Shown piece by piece: positions 23,651 to 35,249 of a stretch of 64,000 nt of DNA; positions within the stretch are counted from its first letter, which is position 1, and each line of letters begins with the position of its first letter. This stretch comes from Epichloe hybrida. Lineage: Eukaryota > Ascomycota > Sordariomycetes > Hypocreales > Clavicipitaceae. The position numbers and the translations under genes were made by a program. The notes beneath the pieces are model-generated. The model saw only the letters and a list, made by a program, of their open reading frames with translations. It was not told where the DNA came from and searched no databases. The DNA is taken from assembly GCA_019022495.1 (NCBI GenBank), contig JAFEKR010000017.1:992001-1056000 (forward strand). Direction: 5' to 3'.

Positions 23651-25643
23651 TGCTATAGGATTGTTATCTATACTAATAATTAGTGAATATAGCCTCTGGA
23701 GGGTCTTCTTATTAGTACTAAAGGTATTAGGAGAACTTCTTATTTAATTCTGTAATAGTAATTACCTTGCGGAGGTCTTTAGTAAGACTTTTAAAGCCTA
23801 TAGAGTGTATGTATTTTACTATCTAATATTCAGGCACACTAGCTATAGTATTTAAGGCCTGCTTGTAGAGTTTAGTATTTACTATCTTAGTAAGGTATAG
23901 GCCTCTATGGATTTTCTTAAGGGTTAATAATATAATCTTAAGGCACTTAAGCTTGCTTTTATTAGGGTTCTTCTTAATTATGCTCTTTAGTATTATACTA
24001 CTTTACTTATAGTAATAGAATTACTAGTTGCTTTCTGTCTTAAAGCGTTAATAGATATATATAATTATCTCTTTATAGGAATAGTTATTCCTAAAGAGGT
24101 AATTAAGGTAGTATTACTTAGTATTACCTATTAATATAATAAGGAAAGCCTTCTAATAATATGTTTAAGGAAGGTTAATTCTATTACACTTGTTTTTAAA
24201 GAACGTAATCTTTAGCGTTAAGAAGTTATATAGCTTTTTACTATAGTGGTTGCTATTCTTATATATTTTCGTAAGCTCTAAGATCTTCTTTATAATCTAA
24301 TCTTCGGAGGGGAATTACTATAAAGGCATAATTTATTATAAATAATAGTTTACTAGTTATTCTTAATAATAATTATCCAGATAGAGCTATTAATATAATA
24401 GGGATTATTATAGGGGTTCTTATAAGGGTTTAAGTAATCTCTAGGGTTAGGGAAGGTTAATTTCTAGGGTAAGTTATTAGGGCTGTTAATGTTAAGGTTC
24501 TAGGGGTTTAGAAGATTATAGTCTTTCTTGTAATCTTTTCTATAACTAAAGGGGCATTAAGGTTTAATAAAGCACTTCCTTAAGTAATACTAGGATTAAA
24601 TATCCTAGGCCTTGCCTAATAAGGACGCCGTAATCTTGTAAAGAATTATGTAATTCTCTGATAATATCCTTAGATACCCTTTTAAAGGTGTCTTTAGACT
24701 AGCCTTCGAAGTCTTCTTAGAATGATTCCTATAGGTTATTATCTCTCTATCCTTAATGCTTACTAAGGTTAATAAATCTCGCGATTTAGTTATTAAGCTC
24801 AAGCTATATAGTAGTCTCTGGATCTAGCTTAATAGATTCTTTCTAGTTATATAAGAATTCGTAAGTAAGCTATTAAAGGCGTGGGGGTAATTCATGCCTT
24901 TAAGGTCTCTTAGGGGTGATAATTAGAGCCTTACTATTACTAGTAGCCCTTCCTCTTATGGAAGGTCTAGATTCCTTTACTATTTTTAACTATTAAAGGA
25001 AAAAGCAGTAACAGGAGTAAATCAATAGGGATAAGGAAAGCAATAGAAGTGTTAAAAGTAGGTAAAAGCAACAAGCAAAATAATAAGGAATTAATAGGAA
25101 TTACCCTTCCTATTTTTTATAAAAAGAAGGGAAGGAGGTAATCTCTCTTTCTTACTAATAAGTACAGGGCAAATAGCACTAATAATAAAGGGGGTAAAAA
25201 AAATAAGCCGTAGATGCTTGTACAAACAGATTAAAGGTCTGTTAGATAAAGGGAATATTTATAGAGAAGTTATAGATATGTTAGCTAGCTTAGCTAAGGT
25301 TATTTAACGTTAGGTTCGAAATAAATGCCTTGTGGCAATAGATTCGGTTATTTAGTTAGTTTTCTTGTGATAGACAATAAAATCAATAATTAATAATAAT
25401 ATCCTAGATAGATATAATAAAGTTATATCCCTAAGCCTAAGGGTTAATAGATTAATTCCTTAGAAGCCTAACAAGCCTGTAACTAGGATTCTAGTCTCTT
25501 CCTTTAGCACACTTATATAGTCATGCCTCTCTACCGTAATAACCGTTACGGCATAATAAGGGGTAGTAGCAGTGGCGTCTGCAGAAATGTCTCTTCTTAT
25601 AATACCTAGCTTATCTATAGTTATGTAATTAACCACTAATTAG
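23651..25643 (-). pseudogene. Copia-A gag and 5' leader of the minus-strand copy
   Basis: Minus-strand gag lies at about 24920-23600. It ends with a zinc-knuckle-like segment before the protease and aligns with 49190-50560 of the plus-strand complete element. It is a nucleocapsid-type structural protein in origin; the frames are broken. From about 24950 to 25643 lies a leader with no coding signal. The sequence just inside the LTR reads CTAATTAGTGGTTAA on the minus strand, a candidate primer-binding site starting TGGTTA. Confidence 0.7.
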
Positions 25644-25909
25644 TGTTAGATACACTAAGGTCCTGCGTAGGTAATAAATCCCGTATAAATTAAAGTTAAT
25701 AATAGTTAGTTTAGTTAGTTAGCTAGCTAGGAAAGAGGGAGAAGAGAGGGAAAGTCTAGATGCTAGAAAAGTGGGCGAAATCCGTATGTAAGGCATAAAA
25801 GGGGGTGGTGAATTAATGCAGCTAATCATATCGCGTGCATCGCGCCGGACCCACAATTGGTCTGGTCTTTGGCCACGATTAAACCAATGAAGATCCGAAG
25901 GAATCAACA
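25644..25909 (-). repeat. Copia-A 5' LTR of the minus-strand copy
   Basis: Begins TGTTAGATACACTAAGG on the plus strand and ends CCGAAGGAATCAACA. It is the partner of 19294-19559 and differs from it by transitions. An apparent open frame on the minus strand inside it is LTR sequence, not a gene. Confidence 0.9.
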
Positions 25910-25914
25910 TAAAC

Positions 25915-27193
25915 TTTATATACTTATTAATAAAGACTAAGATAAAGCCTTTATTTAAGAGATTATAGCTAGAGAAATACTAAATATAGTATTTCTTATA
26001 GTAAAAGAAAAGGCTAATTAAAACCTTACTCTTTAACTTTACTAAGAAAGGAAGATTATAACTCTAGAAAAACCCTTTAAGTAATTTTATTAAGCTAAGA
26101 TTAATACCTTATAAGCTTATAATATCTTTTAATTTATTAAATATAACCTAGTAAAGTATGAAGGCTATAGGATCTTTAATTCTTATATAATGAGAGAGAT
26201 TAAAGGCAAGGGAATAGCCTTACTATATAAGAAATCTTACCTTATTATATAAGGCTATAACAATAAAGGGAAGGAATTTATCTTAATATAATTACTAATA
26301 ATATAATAAGTAAGCTAATAGCTTATTATAGCTATTACTTTATTATTAAGAAGAAAAGGAATTTACCTTTAGATTTGTAATATTATATAAGCCTATATTT
26401 AATTATAAATAATACTAATAAGGCTAATCATTATAAGATTACTAGAGTAAATTATATACCTCTTTTTAGAAAGGACTATAATTAAATTATTTAAACCTCT
26501 CTATAAGATTATAAAGGCTAGAACCTACTAGTAAGTAATATACTTCTATTACTATAAGGATAACCTTAATATAATAACCTTAACCTATAATCTTTACTTA
26601 TTAATTATAGCTTTAAATAATAAGAATCTCTTTAGTATTATTAAAATATAGACTAATAATATATTAGGCCTAAGTAATAATAACTTCTTCTTAAAAGAAA
26701 AGAAAGAGCTTTAGAAGGCTAAGTTTACTACTAAGGAAAAGCAATAAATAACCACTAGGAATCCCCTTATTTTCAATAGCTATATCTTAACCTAAGATAC
26801 TAATAATTTATTAATCTTAACCTAGAAAGGCTAAAGTTAAAAGATTAAGGAAGTTAATTCTTAATCTCTAATAGTAAAGTAAGATTATATAGAATAATAA
26901 GCCTAAGAAAGCTATATTATAACTATATACTAACTAGAAGCTTCCTATAATTCATTAATTATAGCTTAATACTAAGAACCCTTTACTAATAATATTATAT
27001 ACCTTAATAAATACCTTAAATAGTAAATTAAGAATTAGTAATAAGGACTATAATATATCTCTTTAACCCTTAAGGAAGTAAAGCTCTTTATATTTATAAA
27101 TAAATTACTTACTAATAATAAGGATTTAAGCTTATAGATTAAATATATTATTATAATTAGTAATAAGATAATATAAGATAATAATACCTTTAT
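25915..27193 (+). pseudogene. Copia-A fragment: RT and part of RNase H
   Basis: Fourth piece of the interrupted plus-strand Copia-A. It resumes after the TAAAC duplication and aligns with 52610-53890 of the complete element. The RT region runs from about 26100. Compared with the minus-strand copy inside it, many more C/G positions are T/A, in line with an older insertion. It stops at 27193 where a foreign 200-base module begins. Confidence 0.75.
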
Positions 27194-27392
27194 GTAAAAC
27201 TCGAATGGATTTGAGTTTGACTGCGGTCGCGAATTATGACTCTTACGCAATCGCAGCCACAAAGTTTGTCGCAAACTTTGTATTGACTTTTCAGCCTTAA
27301 ATTTGTGGCTTAAAGCTTATTCCTTAATGTTTTACCTAACACTGCGGTGATTATTAAATTTAGTTGTTACATGTAGCACTAGCTAGCTATTA
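27194..27392 (+). repeat. Isolated module of the SINE-like retroposon
   Basis: Starts GTAAAACTCGAATGG and ends GCACTAGCTAGCTATT. It corresponds to the inverted segment 59549-59748 inside SINE-like copy 2 and to about 9085-9275 of copy 1. It is strikingly less RIP-mutated than its surroundings (GACTGCGGTCGCGAATTATG is retained). The flanks are two different Copia-A positions (RNase H on the left, gag on the right), so it lies at a rearrangement joint and not in a clean insertion. It might be an element in its own right that the SINE-like retroposon also contains. Confidence 0.6.
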
Positions 27393-27517
27393 TAGATAAA
27401 GCCCTAGGCTAAGCACTAAGCACTACTTTATATACAGTAAGAGCGGCTACTAGTTCTCTAATTACTTTACTAAAGAGTATTTAAAGGAGAAGGACTACTA
27501 GTAGGCTAGTAAAATAT
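27393..27517 (+). pseudogene. Copia-A gag C-terminal fragment
   Basis: Matches the zinc-knuckle end of Copia-A gag (GATAAAGCCCTAGGC, GCTACTAGTTCTCTAATTAC; compare 50450-50570). It is the left part of the plus-strand copy that continues at 29764 after the hAT-like insertion. Confidence 0.7.
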
Positions 27518-27535
27518 ATTATATACAGAGCATTG

Positions 27536-27680
27536 TTGTATTGTATTGTATTGTATTTTTTGGCCCTTCGATGTATTGTATTGTATTGTATTGCCCTATG
27601 TATTGTATTGTGCATTTTGTATTGTATTAAAAAAATACAATACAATACAATACAATACATACAATACAATGTATTGTAAG
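27536..27680. repeat. TGTAT/ATACA pentanucleotide array, left end of hAT-like element
   Basis: Runs of TGTAT units are followed, after an A-run near 27630, by runs of ATACA units. The two halves can pair into a hairpin. Two overlapping open frames of about 63 codons on opposite strands here are products of the repeat and not genes. Confidence 0.85.
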
Positions 27681-28610
27681 GGAAAATTAAAAGTGGGGTA
27701 TTATATAAATTTAGTATATAGTAGTTTTTTTAAATAATCTAATTATAGTATCCTTATTGTTATATATAATTTAGTTATTTGTTTAAAAATCTAAAAAGTT
27801 TTAGCTTATTTAGAAAAGTAAGCTTATTTTAAATATATAATATCTTAGTAATATTCTTTTATATCTATTTTAAAGAATACTTTTTTCTTAATATATTAAG
27901 GGTCTTCCTATGCTTATATCTATTTTCTTTAATTTATTATAATTATTTATTTTATAAAAATACATTATAATACAATACAATACAATACATTACAATACAA
28001 TGCAATACAATATATTATTAAAAAGGTAAGGTAGTATATATACTTATTATATAGTAGATTTGCAAAGTAATCTAAATAAGATATCCTTAAATCTTTATAC
28101 TATTTAGGTATTTAGTTATAGAATTATAAAGTTTAGCTAATTTAGACTATTAAGCTATATATATATATAGGGTAGCTATAAATAGTATTATCTAGGCTTA
28201 ACTTATAGTAATATTTATTCTTTATATTTTAAAGGTTATTTTATCTTTCTAGCTTTTTTTTAAGATTTACTATACGTTTTAATATAGTTTTTTTGCTTTA
28301 AATATAATATTTACCCTAAAGAAATAATTTATAATTCTAAATAAATAAGATTAAAACTCTAATAAAAATATACTTATATATATAAGGAATTTATTATAAA
28401 GAGAAAATTAACACTTATTTAATAAATACTTCTTTTACTATTAAGCTATTTTATTATAATTATAATAAATTATATTAGCTTTTAACCTTTTTTAAACTAA
28501 AAGAGAAGGAAAAAACCTAGGAAAAGTTTATAAAGAAAGGTTAAAATATTATATAAAGAATAATTATAATATATATACTATTTTTTTTAATATTAAGTAA
28601 ATAAATAAAT
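27681..28610. other. AT-rich interior of the hAT-like element
   Basis: About 900 bases of low-complexity AT-rich sequence with a third small ACAAT array at about 27960-28015. I see no domain, promoter or RNA gene. Confidence 0.5.
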
Positions 28611-28617
28611 AAGCTTT

Positions 28618-29070
28618 AAAAGTAAGTTTAATTATTTATACTACTTTTAGCTTACTTACTTAGTTATAAAGTGTTTTTAAAAGTAAGTCTAAAAGTAAGT
28701 CTTGTTAAATACTAAAAACTAAGTATAATCCCTTTTTATAGTTATATAACTTTAGCTAAGAAGAGAAGGATATATAAAAGTGGGTCTAAAAGTGGGTCCT
28801 ACTAGTTTTACTATCAACCTAGTATTATCTCTTTACTTAGTTTTATACATCTAGCTAAAAAAAAACATATATACAAAAGTGGGTCTAAAAGTGGGCCCTA
28901 TTAGTTATACTATAAACCTAGTATTATCTCTTTACTTAGTTATATAATTCTAGCTAAAAAAACATATATATAAAAGTGGCTCTAAAAGTGGGTCTCATTA
29001 GTTATACTATAAATATAGTAATCTCTTTACTTAGTTATGTAATTTTAGTTTAAAAGAGAGAAATATACCT
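28618..29070. repeat. 97-99 bp tandem repeat, about four copies
   Basis: Units begin at about 28679, 28776, 28875 and 28972, each opening with AAAAGTRRGTCTAAAAGTRRG and containing ATTATCTCTTTACTTAGTTA and TAGCTAA, with a partial unit before 28679. The first unit has AAGTAAG where the others have AAGTGGG, so the units carry different RIP damage. Confidence 0.75.
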
Positions 29071-29362
29071 AAGTAAGTCTTATAGTTATATTAGGACTTA
29101 CTTTTTATTAGTATAAAATTATAAATAGTATAATATTAAAAAACATAAAAAAGAAACGAATTTTATTTTATTAATATTTTAAAAACCCTTTAAACACTAA
29201 ATAACTAAAAAGTCTAGCTTTTTCTATAGTAATTTACTTATAAATACTTATATTTATATTATATTAATTTATTACTTATTTATTTTTAATTAAACTTTAA
29301 CACTAATAATATTTTAAGTTATATAAGTAATAAAAGTAATATATATATTATAATAATATATA

Positions 29363-29616
29363 TAAGCTATTGTAAGCTATTATAAGCTACTATAAGCTAT
29401 TATAAGCTATTATATTATAAGCTATTATAAGCTATTGTAAGCTATTATAAGCTATTATAAGCTATTATAAGCTATTATAAGCTATTATAAGCTATTATAA
29501 GCTATTATAAGCTATTATAAGCTATTATAAGCTATTATAAGCTATTATAAGCTATTAGAAGCTATTAGAAGCTATTAGAAGCTATTAGAAGCTATTAGAA
29601 GCTATTAGAAGCTATA
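29363..29616. repeat. 10-bp minisatellite (TATAAGCTAT)n
   Basis: About 25 tandem units. The left units mix TGTAAGCTAT and TATAAGCTAT, the centre is uniform TATAAGCTAT, and the last six units are TAGAAGCTAT. Variants are clustered in blocks, as produced by slippage or unequal exchange. One irregular unit occurs near 29410. Confidence 0.9.
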
Positions 29617-29649
29617 TAATTAAGGAATTTACTTAAAACTAAAAAAAAG

Positions 29650-29745
29650 AAAAAAAAAATACAAAACAATACAAATAATACATGTATTGTATTGTATTGT
29701 AAAATTTTGGATGTATTGTATTGTGTAATGTATTGTATTGTATTG
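29650..29745. repeat. TGTAT/ATACA array, right end of hAT-like element
   Basis: ACAAT-type units turn into TGTAT-type units around 29684, with the motif TTTTGGATGTATTG that recurs in the fragment at 4445-4559. Confidence 0.8.
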
Positions 29746-29763
29746 CAATGCTCTGATTATATA

Positions 29764-32700
29764 CCCCCTTTAGAGAAGAGATTCTAGGTATTCCTTGCCT
29801 CTTATAAAGGGTAGGATAATAATAAGCCTAATAAGGGCTTAGGTTAGAATTAGGAATTATATCTTTTAGCCTATATAGAGGCTAAAGATAATAATAATAA
29901 TATAGAGAAGCTACTATTAATAGCACACCTAAGTATTATATAATTCTTCTACTCTAGACTATAGACTAACTATAACACTACTAATATTAATATTCTTATA
30001 ACCTTAAATAATTAAGCCTTTTAATATATATTCCTTAGGTAGGAGCTCTATAAGCTATAAGAGTATAATAAAAGCTTAATTTACTATATCTCTAAAGAAT
30101 ACTATTCTAAAGAGGTCTTTAGAGGGATTATGCCTAACACTAGTGCTATAGGAAAGTTAAGTATAAGAGAGGCATAAGTAAAGGCCTTATTAAGATTAAT
30201 ACCTTTATTAAAGGTAACCCCCTATAAACCCTAAATTATTATATTTAGCGCTAGATTAGTAGTTATAAAAGGAATCCTCTATGTGCCTACGGAACTTAGA
30301 GAGCTTGAATTTTACGTCCTTAATATAGCTACCCTCTTTCTCTTCTTAATTACTAATATAAATAAGATATAAGTTAAGATTAATAACCTTACTAATATAC
30401 TTATCTAAGGTAATAAGACTATACCTATTATATAATAATAGGGTTATCCTTAGTGGCTACTAGAGGCAAGAGAAATAGTTACCTTTTACCTTTTAGAAGG
30501 AGATATTTATTAATTATATTATTAACTTAGTTACCCTTCTGTTTAATAACTTATAAAAATCCTTTACTAAGCTAGTTATAAAGTTAAACGCTAGGTAATT
30601 AAGAAATTAACTAAAGTTTACTACTATTACTAAATATATAGAAAGGCCCCTAGTTAATTTAAATTTATAATTAAAGATAACCACGAATTTAACTATAAGA
30701 TCATTGTTAATATTATGTAGATTAATAGCTAACTAGTGCTTTATATTATTAATTTAGTAATATTATTCTAAGTAGCCTAATTCCTTAATCTAAAGAAGTA
30801 AAAGGCTTGAGATATCTAGGACACTATCCGTAAATGTTAGATTAATACTTATCTTAGACCTCTAGAATAGATTATTTATAACGCTAGTAATAACTTCGCT
30901 TCCGCTAAATTTAAGCATTATACTTAACTACTATTAATTAAGACTAATAAGATGCTAATTAAAGCCTCTAATAGCATTAGAAAGGTTAAGAGATATTATA
31001 GACCTCTACACTAAGTCTATAATATTATTATAGACTTAATTAGAATAAAACTTATGCTAAAATAATATCTTTAAATAGCTACTAAAGCTATTAATAACTT
31101 TACAGGCCTAAATAGTATTATCCTAACCTTACTAGTCTTTAAAGGCTACCTATAGATAATAGATAAGTTACTACTAAGTATCTCTATTATTTAATATACT
31201 AAAGTAATTCGTAAAGCTACTAATAAAGTCCGCTACTATCTAGCTTTATAGTAAGTCTATAATGCCCTTAAAGCCTAGAATAGCCTTAATATAGCGCTTA
31301 TATATTAGCTACCTTTATAGGCTAACATATATATATAAAGAGAGAAAGGTAGCTAGTATAGCCCTTATGAGCTACTTACTACTAATAAAGAGACTTATAT
31401 AGTTAATATACCCTGTGGCCTAGTAAGGTTTTACTTTATAGTAGTAAAGCCTTACTATAAAGACTTATATATTATAAAGGGACTAGAGTAGTAAGAGATA
31501 AAGCCTAATAACATAAAGGAAGAAGTAACTATATAACTAACTACTACTACTAAAAAAGATTCTCTAATAGAAGAAGGTAAAGAGCTATAAGCACTAGCTA
31601 AGAGAAAATAAAGGAGACTAAGAAAGGCCCTTATAGTTTAATTTATAAGCATAGAAGAGTCTAAAAAAAAGGCTTATAAAGCCTAGAAGGCCCTAAAGGG
31701 AAGCTATTAAGTTAAAGACTTATTACCTTACCTTAAAGGAATAAAAGTAAGAAGAAAAAAAGCTTATAATCTTAAGAAAAATACTAGCCTAGTTTAACTT
31801 TATATACTTATTAATAAAGAATAAGAAAAGGCCTTTATTTAAGAGGCTATAGCTATAGGGATACTAAATATAGTATTCTTTATAGTAAAGGAAAAGGCTA
31901 ATTAAAACCTTGCTCTTTAACTCCGCTAGGAAGGGAAGATTATAACCCTAGGAAAGCCCTTTAAGCAATCTAATTAAGCTAAGATAAATGCTTTATAAGC
32001 TTATAATATATTTAAATTTATTAAGTATAACCTAGTAAAGCATAGAGGTTATAGAATCTTTAATTCTTGTATAGTTAGAGAGATTAAAGGTAAAGGAACG
32101 GACTTACTATATAAGAAATCCTACCTTATTATATAAGGCTATAATAATAAAGGAAAGGAATTTATCCTAACGTAATCGCTAATAATATAACAAGTAAGCT
32201 AACGCCTTATTATAGCTATTGCTCTGTTATTAGGAAGAAGAGATATTTACCTTTGGATTCGCAATATTATATAAGCATACACTTAATTTAGCATAATACT
32301 AATAAGGCTAATTATTATAAGATTGCTAAAGCAGATTATACACCTCTTTCTAGAAGGGATTGTAATTAAATTAATTAGACCTCTTTATAGGATTACAGAG
32401 GCTAGAACTTACTAGTAGGTAATGTACTTCTATTACCATAGGGATAACCTTAATATAATAACCTTAACCTATAATCCTTGCTTATTAATTATAGCTCTAA
32501 ATAATAAGAACCTCTTTAGTATTATTAGAATATAAACTAACAATACATTAGGCCTAAGTAATAATAACTTCTTTTAAAAAGAAGAGAAAGAGCTTTAGAA
32601 GGCTAATTTTATAGCTAAAGAAAAGTAATAATTAACCGCTAAGAATCCCCTTATCTCTAATAGTTATATCTTAACCTAAAACACTAATAATTTATTAATA

Positions 32701-33685
32701 TTAACCTAGAAGGGCTAAAGTTAGAAGATTAAGGAAGTTAATCCTTAATCCCTGATAGTAAAGCAAGATTACGTAGAATAATAAGCCTAAGAAAGCTATA
32801 TTATAACTATGTGTTAACTAGAAGCTTCCTATAACTTATTAATTATAGCTTAACACTAAGAACCCTTTGCTAAAGATATTATATACCTTAATAAACGCCT
32901 TAAGTAGTAAATTAAGAATTAATAATATAGACTATAATATATCCCTTTAGTTCTTAAAGAAGCAAAGCTTTTTATGTTTATAAATAAATTACTTGCTAAT
33001 AATAAGGATTTAAGCTTATAGATTAGATACGTGATTATAATTAGTAATAAGATAATGTAAGATAATAATACCTTTATTATAAAAGGCAATATTATCACGT
33101 ATAGCTTAACAAGGAGGAAGAGAGTTACTTATAGTATGCTTGCCTTTAAATTATATAGCATGGTTTAAGGCGTAGACATTACTTACGTGATTTCCATGAC
33201 TTTACATTAGATTACGGATTAATTAAAGATGCCTTGAATTCCTATAATTCTCTATACTAACTCCTTTTTATTATATAAATGCCTTATAAAGCTAGGAACC
33301 ATAAAGGAGAAAAGACTAATAATTAATATTATAGCTCTTTATTAAATATATAAGAGGCATAAGATCTACGAAGTTAGGTGAATTAATAGTAATAATAATC
33401 TAGCAAATGTGATAATAAAAGTATTACTAAATCTATTACTTTTCTCTTTAATTAATTTAAATGAATTAATAATTTATATTAAAGGATAGGCAAAGAGACC
33501 TATAATATTAGAGGATAGGAGCTTAGGCAAGGACTAATAGATTAATTTAATTAACTAATGCTACAATAGCTAATTAAAGCAGCGAATTCCTATTAAGGGA
33601 TTCACTTATATATACTTTCCTTTAATCTGCTTTTTATTACGTTTTTAAGCTCTTTAGCCACAAAGGAAAAAAGAGAGACTACTAG
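29764..33685 (+). pseudogene. Copia-A pol, copy split by the hAT-like element
   Basis: Plus-strand Copia-A from the gag/protease junction to the 3' untranslated region. The protease segment near 30130-30150 reads P-N-T-S-A. Integrase spans about 30640-31500, RT about 31950-32300 (IFNSCIVREIKGKG near 32055), and RNase H about 33110-33430 (TYSMLAFKLYSM). Stops are dense. A purine-rich run (AAGGAAAAAAGAGAGA, about 33662-33677) precedes the 3' LTR. The 5' half of the element is missing on the left of 27393. Preservation is intermediate between the old copy at 8220-27193 and the complete copy at 48179. Confidence 0.85.
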
Positions 33686-33946
33686 TGTTAATTCCTTCGG
33701 ATTTTCATTAGTTTAATCGTAGCTAAAGACTAGACTAATTGTGGGTCTAGCGTGATGTATATAATATGATTAGCTGCATTAATTTGCTACCCTCTCTTTT
33801 GCCTTACATACAGGTTTCACCTACTTTCCTAGCATCTAGACTTTCCCTCTCTTCTCCCTCTTTCCTAGCTATCTATCTAACTATTATTAACTTTAATATT
33901 ACGGGATTATCCTATTACCTACGTAAGCACCTTAGTGTAACCAATA
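33686..33946 (+). repeat. Copia-A 3' LTR
   Basis: Begins TGTTAATTCCTTCGG and ends GTGTAACCAATA (CA changed to TA). Length is 261 bases. A 64-codon open frame running out of it is not a gene. Confidence 0.85.
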
Positions 33947-34977
33947 TAATAACTATATAAAGTAATAAAATAGTTTTTTATTATACTATTACTAATATTA
34001 CTAAAAACTTAAGGTAATTAAATCTAAGGAAAAGAAAAGAAAAACTAATAAGAATTTAGTAATAAATAATATAGTAAGTAATAACCTAGGTTATAGTATA
34101 GCTATAGTAATAATAGTAAAGTATACTTATTCCTAAAAGAAGAAAAACTAAGAAATATAATAATACTTTAAGTAATATACTATAAGAAGTTAGTAATAAC
34201 TATATAAGAGATAAATAGTAATATAACATAATAGTAAATCCTATAAAAGTATATAAAATTTCTAAATATATTTTTAAAAGATTTAGCTAGTAAGCTCTTA
34301 GAATTAGGTAGTTATACTTATATAATTAAATTAGAAAAGAGGAAATAATTACCTTAAGGACTTATATATAACCTAGCTAAAAAAAAAGCTAGAAATACTT
34401 TGGGAGTACCTACTACCTAGTAAGTATATAGAGAAAAGGGTAAATTAGAAAATTAATTAGTTTAGCTAAAGCCTTAATTTTATTTATTCTAAACAAATTC
34501 GGGAAATTAAGGCTTTATATAAATTATAAGGGCCTTAATAAAATTACTATTAAAAATAAGGCCTTTTTATTACTAATCTTTAAAATCCTTCATTAATTAG
34601 TAAGTATAAAGGTTTTTATATTACTAAATGTTTAAGAGGTATACTACTAGCTATATATCTATAAGGGTAATAAGTAAAAGATAGCTTTTTAATATTCCTA
34701 TAGCTACTTTTAATATCTTATAATACTATTTAGATTAGTAAATATACTAGCTACTTTTTAGGAATATATTAATAATACCCTTAAAAGACTTATAAATAAA
34801 TTCTATATTATTTACCTTAATAATATCCTAATAAATAATAATAACCCTATAAGATATATAAAGTATATTAAAAGTATACTAGAGTAACTTTAAGATATAA
34901 ACCTTTATATTAACCTTAAAAAGTACTAATTTTCTATTAAGTAAGTAAAATTCCTAGGTTTTATTATATTTAAAAAG
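33947..34977 (+). pseudogene. Gypsy-2 reverse transcriptase remnant
   Basis: A second Ty3/gypsy family, clearly different from Gypsy-1. The RT core reads LRLYINYKGLNK near 34515, then IKNKAFLLLIFKIL, and the active-site segment Y-L-N-N-I-L-I at 34813-34830, where both catalytic Asp codons have become Asn. QVKFLGF follows near 34945. The upstream part (33950-34400) is lysine-rich and may be the end of gag or protease, but I cannot align it. Mutation is very heavy. The remnant is interrupted by a solo Copia-A LTR and continues at 35250. Confidence 0.8.
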
Positions 34978-34982
34978 GATAT

Positions 34983-35244
34983 TGTTAGTTACACTAAGGT
35001 GCCTGCGCAGGTAGGATAATCCCGTAATACTAAAGTCGATAATAGTTAGATAGATTGCTAGCTAGGAAAGAGGGAGAAGAGAGGGAAAGTCTAGATGCTA
35101 GGAAAGTAAGCGAAATCCGTAGGTAAGGCTAAAAGGGGGTGGCAAATTGATGTAGCTAATTGTATCGCGTGCATTGCGCTAGACCCACAATTCAGTCTAG
35201 TCTTTGGCCACAATTAAACCAATGAAGATCCGAAGGATTTAATA
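34983..35244 (-). repeat. Solo Copia-A LTR inserted in Gypsy-2
   Basis: Starts TGTTAGTTACACTAAGG and ends CCGAAGGATTTAATA (terminal CA changed to TA). It is flanked by the perfect 5-base duplication GATAT at 34978-34982 and 35245-35249. The duplication proves a genuine insertion that later collapsed by LTR-LTR recombination, deleting the internal region. Confidence 0.9.
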
Positions 35245-35249
35245 GATAT

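Larger units (their letters stand above)
19294..25909 (-). mobile_element. Copia-A, full-length copy, minus strand
   Basis: A complete insertion: 266-base LTRs at 25644-25909 (5') and 19294-19559 (3') and the perfect 5-base duplication TAAAC at 19289-19293 and 25910-25914. Total length is 6,616 bases. It sits inside another Copia-A of opposite orientation, giving a large inverted arrangement. It is less decayed than its host copy: one 69-codon stretch of RT is still open. It cannot be autonomous, because protease and other active sites are altered and stops are frequent. Confidence 0.9.
27526..29755. mobile_element. hAT-like DNA transposon with pentanucleotide-array ends
   Basis: Ends are the perfect inverted repeat CAGAGCATTG (27526-27535) and CAATGCTCTG (29746-29755), with the 8-base duplication ATTATATA at 27518-27525 and 29756-29763. 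The empty site is seen in other Copia-A copies (near 40267). An 8-bp duplication and CAGAG-type ends are hallmarks of the hAT superfamily. Inside the ends are arrays of TGTAT and its complement, then an AT-rich interior with a 97-bp tandem repeat and a 10-bp minisatellite. No transposase frame is recognisable in 2.2 kb, so it is probably non-autonomous, although RIP could have erased a gene. Confidence 0.7.

Noticed and set aside
24605..24802. 65-codon open frame on the minus strand
   Set aside because: It overlaps Copia-A gag in a different frame from the gag-like reading that is shared with the copy at 49191-50570.
25719..25910. 63-codon open frame, and its relative at 33766-33960
   Set aside because: Both lie inside Copia-A LTR sequence, which is non-coding in other copies.
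27481..27737. Two overlapping open frames on opposite strands
   Set aside because: Both come from pentanucleotide arrays that contain no stop in these frames; repetitive peptides of Tyr, Cys, Ile and Val are not genes.
29363..29616. CRISPR-like array
   Set aside because: Head-to-tail 10-bp units with no spacers; it is a minisatellite in a eukaryotic transposon.
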